This document shows positions 16,229-25,604 of a stretch of DNA of 64,000 nucleotides, one piece after another. Position 1 is the first letter of the stretch. The number at the start of each line of letters is the position of its first letter. The DNA is from Desulfovibrio sp. MES5. Lineage in GTDB: Bacteria; Desulfobacterota; Desulfovibrionia; Desulfovibrionales; Desulfovibrionaceae. The translations under genes and the position numbers were made by a program. The stretch covers positions 36,069 through 100,068 of the forward strand of contig NZ_MJUZ01000002.1 of NCBI RefSeq assembly GCF_002237645.1, read 5' to 3'. Under the pieces are notes generated by a model. It saw only the letters and a list, made by a program, of their open reading frames with translations, had not been told where the DNA came from and did no database searches.

Positions 16229-18595
16229 TTACTTGGCCTGCTGGTCCCCTGAGGTTGACTGGGCAGGTGCGGAAGCCTCTGCCGGGGCAGCCGTCGGGGC
16301 CGCAGCGGGAGCGGGAACCTGCGGCGCGGCGCTGACGCTGTCGTCAGCCTTAGCCGCATCAGGCTGCGCGGCCGGCGCTGCCTCCACCGTCGGAGCAGCG
16401 GGCTCAGCTTTGGCGGCATCAGCAGGCCCGGAGGCTCCGGGGGCCGCACCCTCACCCGCAGTTCCGGGCGCTTGCGTTGGCGTGCCAGCGGCATTGCCGT
16501 TTTTGCCAAATTTGCCGTCCGTTTCTTCCATCACCTTGGCATCGTAGTCCGCGGCTTCCGACGCGGCCTTTTCGAGCGCCTTTTCAATGGGAGACGTCTG
16601 CTTGTCCGAATCCGGCTTGGCGCTTTCCGGAGCTGGTGTCTGGGGCGCGGCGGCGTCAGGCGAGGCCGCTTCGGGAGTAGCGGATTCGCCAGCTGGCGCG
16701 GTAGGGGCAGCGCTTTCCGGGGCCGGGGTTTCACTGGCGGGAGCTTCAGGCGCGGTCGCGGGCGCGGGGTTCAATATTTCTTCAAGATGGCTCAGTTTGG
16801 CCTGGGGAACGGCCTTGAGCTGCGGGCCAAGCAGCAGGGAGCCGGGCTGGGCCAGCAGGATGACGATGACTGTGCAGATGAGCAGCGCGCCGCCCATGCC
16901 GCCATGAGCGCCCTTGCGCACCATGCGGGCCAGCAGGATGGCGGCAGCAATGCATATGACGCCGATAATGGGCAGGGCCTTGAGGCCAAGAACCATTTCA
17001 CGCTGATCAAGGGTGAGGGTGAACTTGAAGAAGCCGCCCATCCAGTCAAGCGTGGGGCCGAAGCCCGCCGCCGTCAGGGCCATGCCCGCGTGCAGCAGGC
17101 AGAGCGCGGCGAAGATGAAGAACAGGCGACCGCCCAGGCCCGTGAGGCGCAGCAGCGCCTTGCCCAGCAAGGGTGCAGCGAGGCATATGACGGTGAGAGC
17201 GGCGCTGACAGGATCATAGGCAGTGAGGCTCAGCACGGCGGCCACGGCGACGCCTATCCACATAAAGGCGATTCCGGCCCTGTCCTTGCGCGAGGACGCA
17301 AGGTCGCCGGGGGCCGTGCGCAGCACGCGAACCCAGGAAACGCAGGCAACAATGGCCAGCCAGGGCAGCAGGCCCGCAGCGGCTATAAGCAGGGGCAGCC
17401 ACCACTTGGCGCTGGGCCAGGGCCAGAGCATGAGGCGTTCGCCCAAGAATTTCAGATATCCGTCAGGCTGCTGCCACAGCATGACGCCGCCGAGCCAGCA
17501 GGCCACCATAAGAAGCAGGAGCACAAAACCCGTCACGCCGTCCAGTCCCTGCGCCCGGCGGAAAGTGCCCCGCCAGCCCAGGAAGAAGATACTGACGACC
17601 AGGGGCAGCATGATGTGGAACAGGCCCCCCGTGAGCCCGGCCAGCGCCGCCAGCACAAAGCCCGCAGGCAGGCTTATCCAGGCCTGGGGTTTTTGCCAGC
17701 CGTGGCAGAGCAGGGCCAGGGCAAAGAGGGTAAGGGCGGCGGCAAGACTTTCTGGCCCGGTAAAATGGGCCAGGGGCACAAAGAGCGGGGCGGCCAGAAG
17801 AATCATGCCTCCTGCCAGCGCCTCCTGCGAGTTCAGGCCTGCCACGCGGGACAGCGTCCACGCGCCCAAAAGGCAAAGCAGCGCGCCCGCAAGCCCCGCA
17901 AGGGGGAAGAGCAGGGGGCCAAAGCCCGGGCCAGCCATGGCCATGAGGCTCTGCATGCCCGCAAGATACCAGTGGTACACCGGCCAGTGGGCAAGGCCAG
18001 GAGCGGCCGGGGCGAGCCACAGTCCGGTCTGGCTGGTCTGGTTGAACACAAGGATGCTTTCAGCCTCGCGCGGGCAGTACAGGGCATTGCCCATAAAGGC
18101 GGGCCATGCCTGCGCCAGCAAGATCAGAAGCAGAAAAAACGGCCCGACGCGGCTGGCGGCTTCAAAAATCTTTTGTGCGGCATTGGGCTTAACCGGAGCA
18201 TCGGGGGCCGTGCTGGCAGCTGCCGTGGCGGCGCTTTGCCCGTCGGCGGGTTTGCCCAGCTTGGCCCGCCATGAGGAAAGCATACCCCGGCCCTTGGGCT
18301 TGCCGTCATTCTGGCTGGCCGCGTTCTGGCCGTAGCCCTGCTGTACGGAGCCGGACGAAGAGCTGAAGCCGTGATCGTGCGCAGAGCCAGCGTTGTAGGA
18401 GTGCTGTGGAGCTTCCGGCGGGGAGGAGGCGTCCCGGTTCGCGGCTGTCTGGTCGCAAGACAGGGGGCCTGCCCCCTGCGCGTTGCCAGCCGCGTTGGCC
18501 TGAGCGTCCTTGCCGGGCCCGCTGGAAGGGGCATGGTCCGCATTATCCACGCGGCTGTGCTGGTCGTCTTCAGGCTTGGTGGGGTTCTGGGTCAT
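16229..18595 (-). CDS. Large polytopic membrane protein with disordered cytoplasmic ends
   Basis: A 788-residue protein. The first 150 residues are Ala/Gln/Ser/Gly-rich and disordered. Residues about 150-600 hold a dozen or so hydrophobic helices. The last 180 residues are Ala/Pro/Glu-rich low complexity. The short loop after TM1 (CPREAESI) and overall layout faintly recall GT-C (ArnT/PMT-type) glycosyltransferases, but I cannot point to a catalytic Asp/Glu motif with confidence. The start codon overlaps the stop of the upstream lipoprotein gene by four bases (ATGA), so the two are translationally coupled. GAAGGAG lies 8 bases before the ATG. The function is not recognised. Confidence 0.75.
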   Translation of the reverse strand: MTQNPTKPEDDQHSRVDNADHAPSSGPGKDAQANAAGNAQGAGPLSCDQTAANRDASSPPEAPQHSYNAGSAHDHGFSSSSGSVQQGYGQNAASQNDGKPKGRGMLSSWRAKLGKPADGQSAATAAASTAPDAPVKPNAAQKIFEAASRVGPFFLLLILLAQAWPAFMGNALYCPREAESILVFNQTSQTGLWLAPAAPGLAHWPVYHWYLAGMQSLMAMAGPGFGPLLFPLAGLAGALLCLLGAWTLSRVAGLNSQEALAGGMILLAAPLFVPLAHFTGPESLAAALTLFALALLCHGWQKPQAWISLPAGFVLAALAGLTGGLFHIMLPLVVSIFFLGWRGTFRRAQGLDGVTGFVLLLLMVACWLGGVMLWQQPDGYLKFLGERLMLWPWPSAKWWLPLLIAAAGLLPWLAIVACVSWVRVLRTAPGDLASSRKDRAGIAFMWIGVAVAAVLSLTAYDPVSAALTVICLAAPLLGKALLRLTGLGGRLFFIFAALCLLHAGMALTAAGFGPTLDWMGGFFKFTLTLDQREMVLGLKALPIIGVICIAAAILLARMVRKGAHGGMGGALLICTVIVILLAQPGSLLLGPQLKAVPQAKLSHLEEILNPAPATAPEAPASETPAPESAAPTAPAGESATPEAASPDAAAPQTPAPESAKPDSDKQTSPIEKALEKAASEAADYDAKVMEETDGKFGKNGNAAGTPTQAPGTAGEGAAPGASGPADAAKAEPAAPTVEAAPAAQPDAAKADDSVSAAPQVPAPAAAPTAAPAEASAPAQSTSGDQQAK

Positions 18596-20862
18596 TGATT
18601 CGCTCCTTCAGAGGTTACCGCCTGTCCCACGAGCAGCACATGCCGGGACTGGCGGGCGTCAAGGTCAAGTTCCACAGTATGCCCCTGCACGGGCAGGTTC
18701 TGGCCGTTCAGGATATTTCGGGCGCCGCGTGCCGGGGTTGGCAGGGTGCAGGCAAGGCGCTGGCTTTTGTCGGAAAAATTGGCGGCCAGCAGCCAGTAGC
18801 CGCCGCCGGGCAAGGCGCTCAGCACGCCCACGCAGCCTGCGGGGCCGGAAAAAATGGAAATCACGCGCCCCGCAGCCAGACCGGCCTCGCGGCGGGCGCG
18901 CAAAAGCGCGGCCAGTTCGTGAACAAAGCTCTGTTTGTCGGCCCACTGTCTGTCCAGAGCGCCGAAAGCCAGGGGCGCTGGCGGCACTGACCCCACAAGG
19001 CCCAGGCGCTCATCCCACAGGGGCACGTTGCCCATGCTGCGCGGCATGCCCGCCGGGGGCTGCGGCAGATTGAGCGCGCCTGTCATGTCCTGCGGGCTGA
19101 TAAAGGCCAGACCCGGAAGCCCTATGCGAAAAGAAAGCAGCAGCAATACCGTTTGCCGCATGGCCGCAGCCTGCGCGGGGCGGGCGGCGGATGTGGCGTC
19201 CAGCCCAAGGGCCAGGGCCGCAAGGCCAGCCTGCGTAGTCCACAGCGTGGTATCTTCGGGCGAGGCTTTTGCCAGTTGCTGCGCCCGGCGCACCATATCT
19301 CTTCCCTGGGGCAGGTCCAGCAGGGGCCGCCAGTCTATGCTCTGCAAGTCCTTTTGCCCACGCGCCAGACGGCTGTGATCCACGCCCTGCTCCAGCGAGG
19401 CGCGCAAAAGCCGGACCAGGGGGGCGGCGTCGCCACTCAGCAGGGCGTATGCCGCAGCGGGTTCGGTAATGACGTCGCGCGTAAAATCCACTGCCGTGTC
19501 CAGCACCGCCCTGGTCAGGGAGGGCGGCAGAACGTCATCCTGCATGGCCCAGCCGCCATAGCGGTGTATCTCGCGCGAAAGGGCGTCCAGCGCTTCCAGC
19601 CCTGGCGTCAGTTCCGCCAGACTGGACGTATCGGCCTGGCGGCTGGCAGATTGGCCTTTTGTTTTGCTCACTGACGGCATCATGCCCTGGCCTGCTCCCT
19701 GTCCAGACGTCGCATTTGCCTGTGCGGCGGGCACATCCAGCCCCATGAGCGCTTCCAGGCGCAGACCTGCAAGGGTATGTTGCTGCAAGCCGGTATGGCG
19801 GATGACCGCTGCCGAAAATATGCGCCTGGCCTGACCCGAGGGGTCCTGCCAGAGTAGTACGGGGCGCAGTGCGTCCCCGCTGTAGCGGTAAACCCAGCGC
19901 CGGGTCTGTCCGTCCGCCCCGCGCACCTCGCCCGTGACGGCCCAGCCGCCGGGGGTTGCCCAGGGCAGGGTGTCGCGGCTGAGGCCTGGGGGCAGAAGTC
20001 CCCGCTGCACAAGGGTCTGCACGGCCTGCGGGCGCAGGGGCAGGCAGTCCCATTCATCACCGGTGACAGGCAGGGCGTCCCAGTCTTTTTGCGGCACGGC
20101 CATCATGGCATAGAGACCGTCAAAACGCGAGGCGCGACGGGCCTGTAGGATAAAGTCCGGCCCAAATCCCGTGGCGGCTGGCGGCAGTTCGCCGCCCATC
20201 TGGATGTCCTGTTTTTCCAGACGGGACGCGGTGCTCTCAAAATCTTCCTCAGTCCCCATGGCCGGATCCAGGCGCAGGGCCGTCACGTTGACGCCGCCGG
20301 GCGTGGACATTTTCTGGCTGCCCCAGATATCGCCCTTTTCGCCAGTGGGCGCGGCAAACAGTCCGTTCAGGCCTGCCTGACCCAGAAATTCCGGCAGCCC
20401 GGACAGGCCGAGCGCCCTCCAGAAGGGATGACCCGCCGTGACCGTATGCGGATTCACGTCCAGCCATGAAGGCGCTGCGGAGAGCAGCAGGGGAACCCGG
20501 CGGGCAGCGGCGCTGTTGCGCCAGATGCGTTCCGTACCGGAAACCTGAGCGGTCAGCTCCTGGGTGGAGCCGAGCATGGATTGGCGCTCAAGCCACTGCA
20601 GATAGCCCGGATCAGCGCGCGGCAGGACGCCGTTTGAGGCGGACGCAGCTTGAGATGCGCCGGATGCGCGCCGCGCCGCGCCCTCCTGCCGTGGCGTGCA
20701 GGCGCAAAGCAGCAGAGCCAGCACGCAGAAAAAGAGCGGCAAAAAGCGCAACGGCAACAATGAAGCCGCAGGAAAAGGGCGGCATTGCGCCGCGCACGTC
20801 GTGGGCCGCGTCAGCCCCGTGATCAGGACTGGGCCTCTTCCTCTGCCTTGGCCGTATTCCAC
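18592..20862 (-). CDS. Putative lipoprotein with distant alpha-amylase-superfamily (GH13/TreS-like) features
   Basis: Up to 756 residues. A hydrophobic stretch near residues 37-54 ending in LLLCAC looks like a lipoprotein signal, predicting an envelope location. The region around GLNGLFAAPTGEKGD and LSFRIGLPGLAFISPQDM recalls the barrel of trehalose-synthase-like GH13 proteins. The last 90 residues (SALPGGGYWLLAANFSDKS and onward) resemble the beta-sandwich C-terminal domain of that superfamily. Catalytic Asp/Glu residues could not be placed, so it may be non-enzymatic. The start is uncertain: GTG 20862 lies inside the mazG end and has AAGGA upstream; a TTG start just before the hydrophobic stretch is an alternative. 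Confidence 0.6.
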   Translation of the reverse strand: MEYGQGRGRGPVLITGLTRPTTCAAQCRPFPAASLLPLRFLPLFFCVLALLLCACTPRQEGAARRASGASQAASASNGVLPRADPGYLQWLERQSMLGSTQELTAQVSGTERIWRNSAAARRVPLLLSAAPSWLDVNPHTVTAGHPFWRALGLSGLPEFLGQAGLNGLFAAPTGEKGDIWGSQKMSTPGGVNVTALRLDPAMGTEEDFESTASRLEKQDIQMGGELPPAATGFGPDFILQARRASRFDGLYAMMAVPQKDWDALPVTGDEWDCLPLRPQAVQTLVQRGLLPPGLSRDTLPWATPGGWAVTGEVRGADGQTRRWVYRYSGDALRPVLLWQDPSGQARRIFSAAVIRHTGLQQHTLAGLRLEALMGLDVPAAQANATSGQGAGQGMMPSVSKTKGQSASRQADTSSLAELTPGLEALDALSREIHRYGGWAMQDDVLPPSLTRAVLDTAVDFTRDVITEPAAAYALLSGDAAPLVRLLRASLEQGVDHSRLARGQKDLQSIDWRPLLDLPQGRDMVRRAQQLAKASPEDTTLWTTQAGLAALALGLDATSAARPAQAAAMRQTVLLLLSFRIGLPGLAFISPQDMTGALNLPQPPAGMPRSMGNVPLWDERLGLVGSVPPAPLAFGALDRQWADKQSFVHELAALLRARREAGLAAGRVISIFSGPAGCVGVLSALPGGGYWLLAANFSDKSQRLACTLPTPARGARNILNGQNLPVQGHTVELDLDARQSRHVLLVGQAVTSEGANQ

Positions 20863-21620
20863 AGTTCGTCCTTCTCGTCGAGACTCAGGGCCGTAAAGTC
20901 CTGCCCCTGCTGGCGGGCCAGTTCTTCCATACGGGCAAAGCGCTTCAGGAAGCGGCGCGTGGCGAGGTCAAGGGCCTCGCTGGCCTTGATGCCCTTGCGG
21001 CGTCCCAGTTCGGCAATGCTGAAAAGCAGGTCGCCCAGTTCGTGTTTTTGCGCCTCGGCATCGTTGCTGGCTGAGGCGTCCAGCCACTCCAGCCATTCGG
21101 CTTCAACCTGCTGCTCCACCTCTTCGTCCTCGGGCCAGGTGAACCCGATGCGGGCAGCCTTGGAGTGGATGCGATAGGCCTTCAGCAGGGGGGGCAGGCT
21201 TTCCGGCAGGCTGTCGTAGAGCCCCTTGGGCTTGCCTTCTTCGTCGGCATGCTCGGCCCTTTTAATCTTTTCCCAGGCTTTGAGCTGCTCGTCCAGGCTG
21301 TCAAAAACCGTGTCGCCAAAAACGTGAGGGTGGCGGCGGATCATCTTGGCCTTGTTGTTGTTGAGGGCGTCGGCAAAGGTGAACTGCCCTTCCTTTTCAT
21401 ACAGTCGGGCCACAAAAAGCAGCAGAAAGGCCACATCGCCAAGCTCTTCGCGGATGTCGACCACATTGCCGGAGCGTATGGCGCTGACCAGCTCATGACT
21501 TTCTTCAATGATATAGTCGGCCAGGGACTGGGCGGTCTGCTCCTTGTCCCAGGGACAGCCCTCGGGGCTGGTGAGTTTGTCAATGACTCCCTGCAATTCT
21601 TCAACGGCGCTCTTTTCCAT
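20823..21620 (-). CDS. mazG: Nucleoside triphosphate pyrophosphohydrolase MazG
   Basis: A 265-residue all-alpha NTP pyrophosphohydrolase that hydrolyses (d)NTPs to NMP and pyrophosphate and may help lower ppGpp. The N-terminal domain carries the hallmark CPWDKEQT, the metal-binding EESHELVSAI and REELGDVAFLLLF, and RRHPHVFGD. The C-terminal half repeats the fold (HELGDLLFSIAEL), as in full-length MazG. Its end overlaps the following gene by about 40 bases if that gene starts at 20862. It sits 36 bases after cvpA. Confidence 0.96.
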   Translation of the reverse strand: MEKSAVEELQGVIDKLTSPEGCPWDKEQTAQSLADYIIEESHELVSAIRSGNVVDIREELGDVAFLLLFVARLYEKEGQFTFADALNNNKAKMIRRHPHVFGDTVFDSLDEQLKAWEKIKRAEHADEEGKPKGLYDSLPESLPPLLKAYRIHSKAARIGFTWPEDEEVEQQVEAEWLEWLDASASNDAEAQKHELGDLLFSIAELGRRKGIKASEALDLATRRFLKRFARMEELARQQGQDFTALSLDEKDELWNTAKAEEEAQS

Positions 21621-21656
21621 AGAGTCTACGCTTCCTTGCCTGTTACGGATGCAGTG

Positions 21657-22145
21657 TTAAAGCCCAAGACGCGATACGAGGTCGGGCGGCAGCCAGCCCC
21701 GGACCTGCGCCGTGAGGGCGGTGAAATAGGGCGGCACGCGGCTGTGCTGCATAAAGGCCGCCTGTGAGAAATATTTTTGCAGCACAAGCATGCACAAAGA
21801 CCACAAAAGCGCGCCCTTGGCAAAACCCAACGCGGCCCCGGCCAGCCTGTCGGCCCAGCTGACAAAAGAAAGCGAAAGAATTTTTTGCAGCAGGCGGGCC
21901 AGCAGGGCCACTGATATGAGCACCCCCAGAAATACCAGCACATAGGCCGCAATGGTGCGCCACCCCGGATCAGAAATGAGGGTCAGGTGGGGCGAAAGCA
22001 GGTAGTGATAGGTGTGGGCAGCCCAAAAACCGCCCAACAGCGACACAATGCCCGCCACTTCGCCAACAAAGCCGTTAAGATAGCCGCGTCCGGCAAAGAA
22101 CGCCAGCGTCAGAACAACAATGAGGTCAAAAATATCCTGGCCCAT
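21657..22145 (-). CDS. cvpA: CvpA-family membrane protein
   Basis: A 162-residue protein with four predicted membrane helices. The N-terminal block FDLIVVLTLAFFAGRGYLNGFVGEVAGI and a central FVSWADRLAGAALGFAKGALL are typical of CvpA, an inner-membrane protein linked to colicin V export and envelope stress in enterobacteria; its molecular role is unknown. AGGGAG lies 6 bases before ATG 22145. It is the first gene of a four-gene leftward operon. Confidence 0.92.
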   Translation of the reverse strand: MGQDIFDLIVVLTLAFFAGRGYLNGFVGEVAGIVSLLGGFWAAHTYHYLLSPHLTLISDPGWRTIAAYVLVFLGVLISVALLARLLQKILSLSFVSWADRLAGAALGFAKGALLWSLCMLVLQKYFSQAAFMQHSRVPPYFTALTAQVRGWLPPDLVSRLGL

Positions 22146-22752
22146 GGTTTCTCCCTGAACGTGCCCCTTGCGTGTGCCTTTCGCGCCGCGCTCTCACGCT
22201 TGCGCCAGCGGGCAGCGCCAGACACCATAGCAAAAGCGTGGGCGCGGCACAATGCGTCAGTCAAGGGCAGCGCCCCCCAGGCGGTCGGTAATGCCCTTTT
22301 GCAAAAAACCTGTTGTAGATCTGGCGGGAAAACCGTTTTTCACGCCGGAGCGTCTGCAGGGTGAAGACGCTGGCGGCTGCAGGCGTCTGCCCACCGTGTA
22401 CGCCCCCCGTGCATGACCAGTATCGAGCATGGCCGTCGAATGGCCAAGGGTGCTGGAGCAGATCTGCCGGGCCGGCGCGGCGCAGATGCGCTGCGATACG
22501 CCGCGACCTCATGTCGGAATTACGTAATGAGGTGAAGGCGCACGCAAAAATCATCGACGCCATGGCGGTTTTGACATGATCCGTACAGCGGTTACAGTGG
22601 GCGGGCATGGGTGCGGAAACGCACACGCGCAGGCCCCTGCTCAGGGTCCTGCTCTAAATTAGTTCAAGGCCAGTTCTGGGCCAGGTCAAGGCCCATGTAA
22701 GGGCCACGCAGGGAACGACCCGTTCGCATTTCACTATATATGGAGATGAGCC
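22146..22752. other. Non-coding spacer upstream of mobA
   Basis: No gene with convincing start, codon use or family match is seen in these 600 bases between divergent genes. The promoters of cvpA (leftward) and mobA (rightward) should lie here but were not resolved. Confidence 0.5.
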
Positions 22753-23406
22753 ATGGTGGTACTGCAGGAAAGGGGCCCCGTCGCCGGGGTCGTGCTCGCG
22801 GGGGGGCTCTCCCGCCGGATGGGAAAGGACAAGGCTCTGGAGCGTCTGGCTGGGCCGACGGGATCGACCTCAGAGGATATGGCGGGCGGCAATGACGGCA
22901 GCATGCTGGCCCGTGTTCATTGTCTGGTGCGTTCCCTTGTGCCTGTGTGTTTTGTTTCCTGTCGCGCGGACACTCCCCGGCAGGGGTATGACTGCGTTTT
23001 TGACGCCGTACGGGGGGTCGGGCCCACGGCAGGCTTGCAGGCGGCTTTGCGACAGGCCGAAGATATGGGCTTTGCAGCCGTGCTGGCGCTTTCCTGCGAT
23101 CTGCCCTTTATGGATGCCTCCACCTTGCGCAAACTGCTCGCAGCCAGAAATGAAGCTCCGGCCACCAGCCTTGTCACCGCATACCGCGAGCGGCACACAG
23201 GACGCATTGAATCCCTCGTGGCTGTGTACGAGGTAGGGGCACTGCCGTATTTTGATCGTGCTCTCGTCCAGGGCCAGCGCAGGATTGCCAGTGTTATCCC
23301 ACAGGAATTCCAGTGCCTTTTGGATTATGGCCCCGAAGAGGCCGCGCCTTTTTTCAACTGCAACAGCCCAGAAGACCTGGCTCTGGCTCAGGCCCGACTG
23401 TCATAG
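22753..23406 (+). CDS. mobA: Molybdenum cofactor guanylyltransferase MobA
   Basis: A 217-residue nucleotidyltransferase that attaches GMP to molybdopterin to form the MGD cofactor required by formate dehydrogenase. The GTP-binding block GVVLAGGLSRRMGKDKAL is at residues 13-30, with a metal-binding Asp in LSCDLPFMD near residue 118 and FNCNSPEDL near the C-terminus. A 15-residue insertion rich in Gly/Ser (around GSTSEDMAGG) follows the P-loop. GGAG lies 7 bases before ATG 22753. It fits with the bis-MGD enzyme FdhA encoded 6 kb away. Confidence 0.95.
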   Translation: MVVLQERGPVAGVVLAGGLSRRMGKDKALERLAGPTGSTSEDMAGGNDGSMLARVHCLVRSLVPVCFVSCRADTPRQGYDCVFDAVRGVGPTAGLQAALRQAEDMGFAAVLALSCDLPFMDASTLRKLLAARNEAPATSLVTAYRERHTGRIESLVAVYEVGALPYFDRALVQGQRRIASVIPQEFQCLLDYGPEEAAPFFNCNSPEDLALAQARLS

Positions 23407-23407
23407 A

Positions 23408-23440
23408 AAATCACGATTTTTTAAAAAACGTGATTTATCA
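23408..23440. terminator. Possible terminator after mobA
   Basis: AAATCACG and its complement flank an A/T-only centre, followed by a T-rich stretch. It lies directly after the mobA stop. The stem is only moderately stable. Confidence 0.5.
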
Positions 23441-23646
23441 ATAATATCTTTTTGTTATAACCATATGCCATTCTGTGTCGGCCACAAGCTTTTGGCGGAA
23501 GCCCCCGTCATCCGTTCATAAAGGGCTGTTCGGCCATGTCGGAACAATGCGGTGAACAGGTAGCAATAAAGAGCAACTTGGCTTACACAAATCCTGAACA
23601 TAGTCCCCCATCTGTCTGCATCCGGCAGCATTTTTTGGAGAAGCTC

Positions 23647-25329
23647 ATGAATATCGGCTCCTATACTTTTGACGAATTTCGCCGTCTGGCGGAGAATTTT
23701 CACGGTTATGCCGCTCCCGGCCTGCTTGTGGGCGGGTATATGGTTGAGCTGGCCAAGAGGCATGTGCCAGAAGGCACGCTTTTCGAAGCAGTGGTAGAAT
23801 CCGGCAAATGCCTGCCCGACGCGGTGCAGTTGCTGACCCTGTGCAGCATCGGCAACGGCTGGATGAAGATACACAACCTGGGCCGCTATGCCGTGTCGCT
23901 TTTTGACAAGCATACGGGCGAAGGCGTGCGCGTGAGCGTTGATCCGGTAAAAATGGCCGCGTACCCCGAAATCGAAGCATGGTTTTTAAAGAAAAAAGCC
24001 AAAAAAGATCAGGATGTTCCCCGCCTTGAAGCCGAAATCGAACAGGCTGGCGACACCATTTGCAAGGTTGAGCCCATCAAGGTGAAGCGCCGCTTCATCG
24101 GGCACAAGCATATGTCGCGCATTGTCTGCTGTCCGGTGTGCGGGGAGGCCTATCCCGCTGAAGACGGCCCCGTGTGTCGGGGCTGTCAGGGCGAAGCCCC
24201 ATATGTGGTTGCCCGGCGCGAAATAAAGGCCGCCGAGATCCACGAGGCCGCCACAGGCGTGCGCGTGGTGCCCGTGCAGGAAGCCGTGGGTCAGACCTTG
24301 GTTCACGATATGACCCGCATAGATCCTGGCCAGTTCAAGGGACCTGAATTCAAGGCGGGACAGCGCATCAGCGTGGGCGATATCTGCCGTCTGCAACAGA
24401 TGGGGCGTTTTCATGTGGCGGTGACGGATGCCCCCGCCGGGGAAGGGGAGGTTCCTTCCTTTGCCTCTGGCGAGGACAGCCTTGTTCATGAGAATGAGGC
24501 GGCTGAGATTTTTGCCCGCCGCATGGCGGGTGAGGGCGTGAGTTATTCCCTGCCGCCCCGCGAGGGCAAGGTGGAATTTGTCGCGGCCAGGGACGGCCTT
24601 TTCAGCGTGGATGTGGAACGCATGCGCCGGTTTAACCTTGTGCCCGAAATAATGGTGGCTTCGCGGCAGGACGCCACCCTGGTCAAGCAGGACGGCCCCC
24701 TGGCAGGCACGCGGGCCATTCCGCTTTTCATTTCCCGTGAGCGGCTTTCACAGGCGCTTGAGGTTCTGGAAGGCGGGCCGCTCTTCAGCGTGCTGCCCCT
24801 GCGCAAGGCGCGCGTGGGCATTCTGGTGACAGGCACGGAAGTTTTTCAGGGCATAATCGAGGACAAGTTTATTCCCGTCATTACGGCCAAGGTTACCATG
24901 CTGGGGTGCAACGTGGTGAAGACGGACATTGTTCCCGACGACAGAAGCCTGATGGCCAAGGCCGTAGCCGGAATGCGCGAGGCCGGGGTTGACCTGCTGG
25001 TCACGACGGGCGGCCTTTCCGTTGATCCTGACGATGTGACCCGGCATGCCATGATGGATGCCGGTTTGACCGACGTGCTGCACGGCGTGCCCGTGCTGCC
25101 GGGCACCATGAGCCTTATGGGGCGCATCCCCGGTCCCGATGGCGACATGCAGGTGCTCGGCGTGCCCGCCTGTGCGCTTTACTACAAGACAACCTTTCTG
25201 GACCTGGTGTTGCCGCGTCTGCTGGCCAACCGTGGGATCACCCGCGCCGAACTTGCGCGCATGGGCGACGGGGGCTACTGCCTTTCCTGCCATACCTGTA
25301 CCTGGCCAAAGTGCTGGTTTGGCAAGTAG
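23647..25329 (+). CDS. FmdE-domain / molybdopterin-binding (MoeA-like) fusion protein
   Basis: A 560-residue fusion. Residues about 1-150 match FmdE, named from molybdenum formylmethanofuran dehydrogenase operons (FHGYAAPGLLVGGYM, ESGKCLPDAVQLLT, GNGWMKI). A zinc ribbon follows (CCPVCGEAYP, CRGCQ). Residues about 190-540 resemble the MoeA/MoCF molybdopterin-binding fold, including GILVTGTEVFQG, DDRSLMAKAV and DLLVTTGGLSVDPDD. The C-terminus is a cysteine cluster, CLSCHTCTWPKC. The protein probably acts in maturation or handling of a molybdenum or tungsten cofactor, but its reaction is unknown. ATG 23647 is supported by GGAG 6 bases upstream; an in-frame ATG at 23536 is less likely. It follows mobA and may be co-regulated with it. 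Confidence 0.85.
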   Translation: MNIGSYTFDEFRRLAENFHGYAAPGLLVGGYMVELAKRHVPEGTLFEAVVESGKCLPDAVQLLTLCSIGNGWMKIHNLGRYAVSLFDKHTGEGVRVSVDPVKMAAYPEIEAWFLKKKAKKDQDVPRLEAEIEQAGDTICKVEPIKVKRRFIGHKHMSRIVCCPVCGEAYPAEDGPVCRGCQGEAPYVVARREIKAAEIHEAATGVRVVPVQEAVGQTLVHDMTRIDPGQFKGPEFKAGQRISVGDICRLQQMGRFHVAVTDAPAGEGEVPSFASGEDSLVHENEAAEIFARRMAGEGVSYSLPPREGKVEFVAARDGLFSVDVERMRRFNLVPEIMVASRQDATLVKQDGPLAGTRAIPLFISRERLSQALEVLEGGPLFSVLPLRKARVGILVTGTEVFQGIIEDKFIPVITAKVTMLGCNVVKTDIVPDDRSLMAKAVAGMREAGVDLLVTTGGLSVDPDDVTRHAMMDAGLTDVLHGVPVLPGTMSLMGRIPGPDGDMQVLGVPACALYYKTTFLDLVLPRLLANRGITRAELARMGDGGYCLSCHTCTWPKCWFGK

Positions 25330-25422
25330 GCGGGGACGCGGGCAGGGTTGATGCCTGATAGCATGTTTTTTCTTCTGCCCTGATGAAGGAAGAGCGCGGA
25401 AAGCAATCACATAACAAAGTGC

Positions 25423-25469
25423 AAAATAAAGGCGGCTGGCAGAACTGTGCTGGCTGCCTTTATTTTTTG
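25423..25469 (+). terminator. Terminator after the FmdE-fusion gene
   Basis: AAAATAAAGGC pairs with GCCTTTATTTT around an imperfect inner stem, followed by T's. It is 94 bases after the stop. Confidence 0.88.
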
Positions 25470-25604
25470 TCAGGGCAACAGCGCTTCAGCCTGGGTTCGC
25501 ACTCAAACCGCGTTGACGCCTGCATGCAGCCGACCAGGGCATTGCAATATGGAAATGCTCTGGTACCATACTAAAATACAATGAGAATTTTAATGGGTGG
25601 GGGT

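Noticed and set aside
16472..18274. 600-residue rightward open frame antisense to the polytopic membrane protein
   Set aside because: High GC and low-complexity sense sequence explain it; the composition (Gly/Arg/Gln/His) is unlike a real protein, whereas the leftward frame has clear membrane helices and a coupled start.
22261..22626. Small genes in the cvpA-mobA spacer
   Set aside because: Several overlapping frames exist on both strands, none with a ribosome-binding site, coding-like composition or family match.
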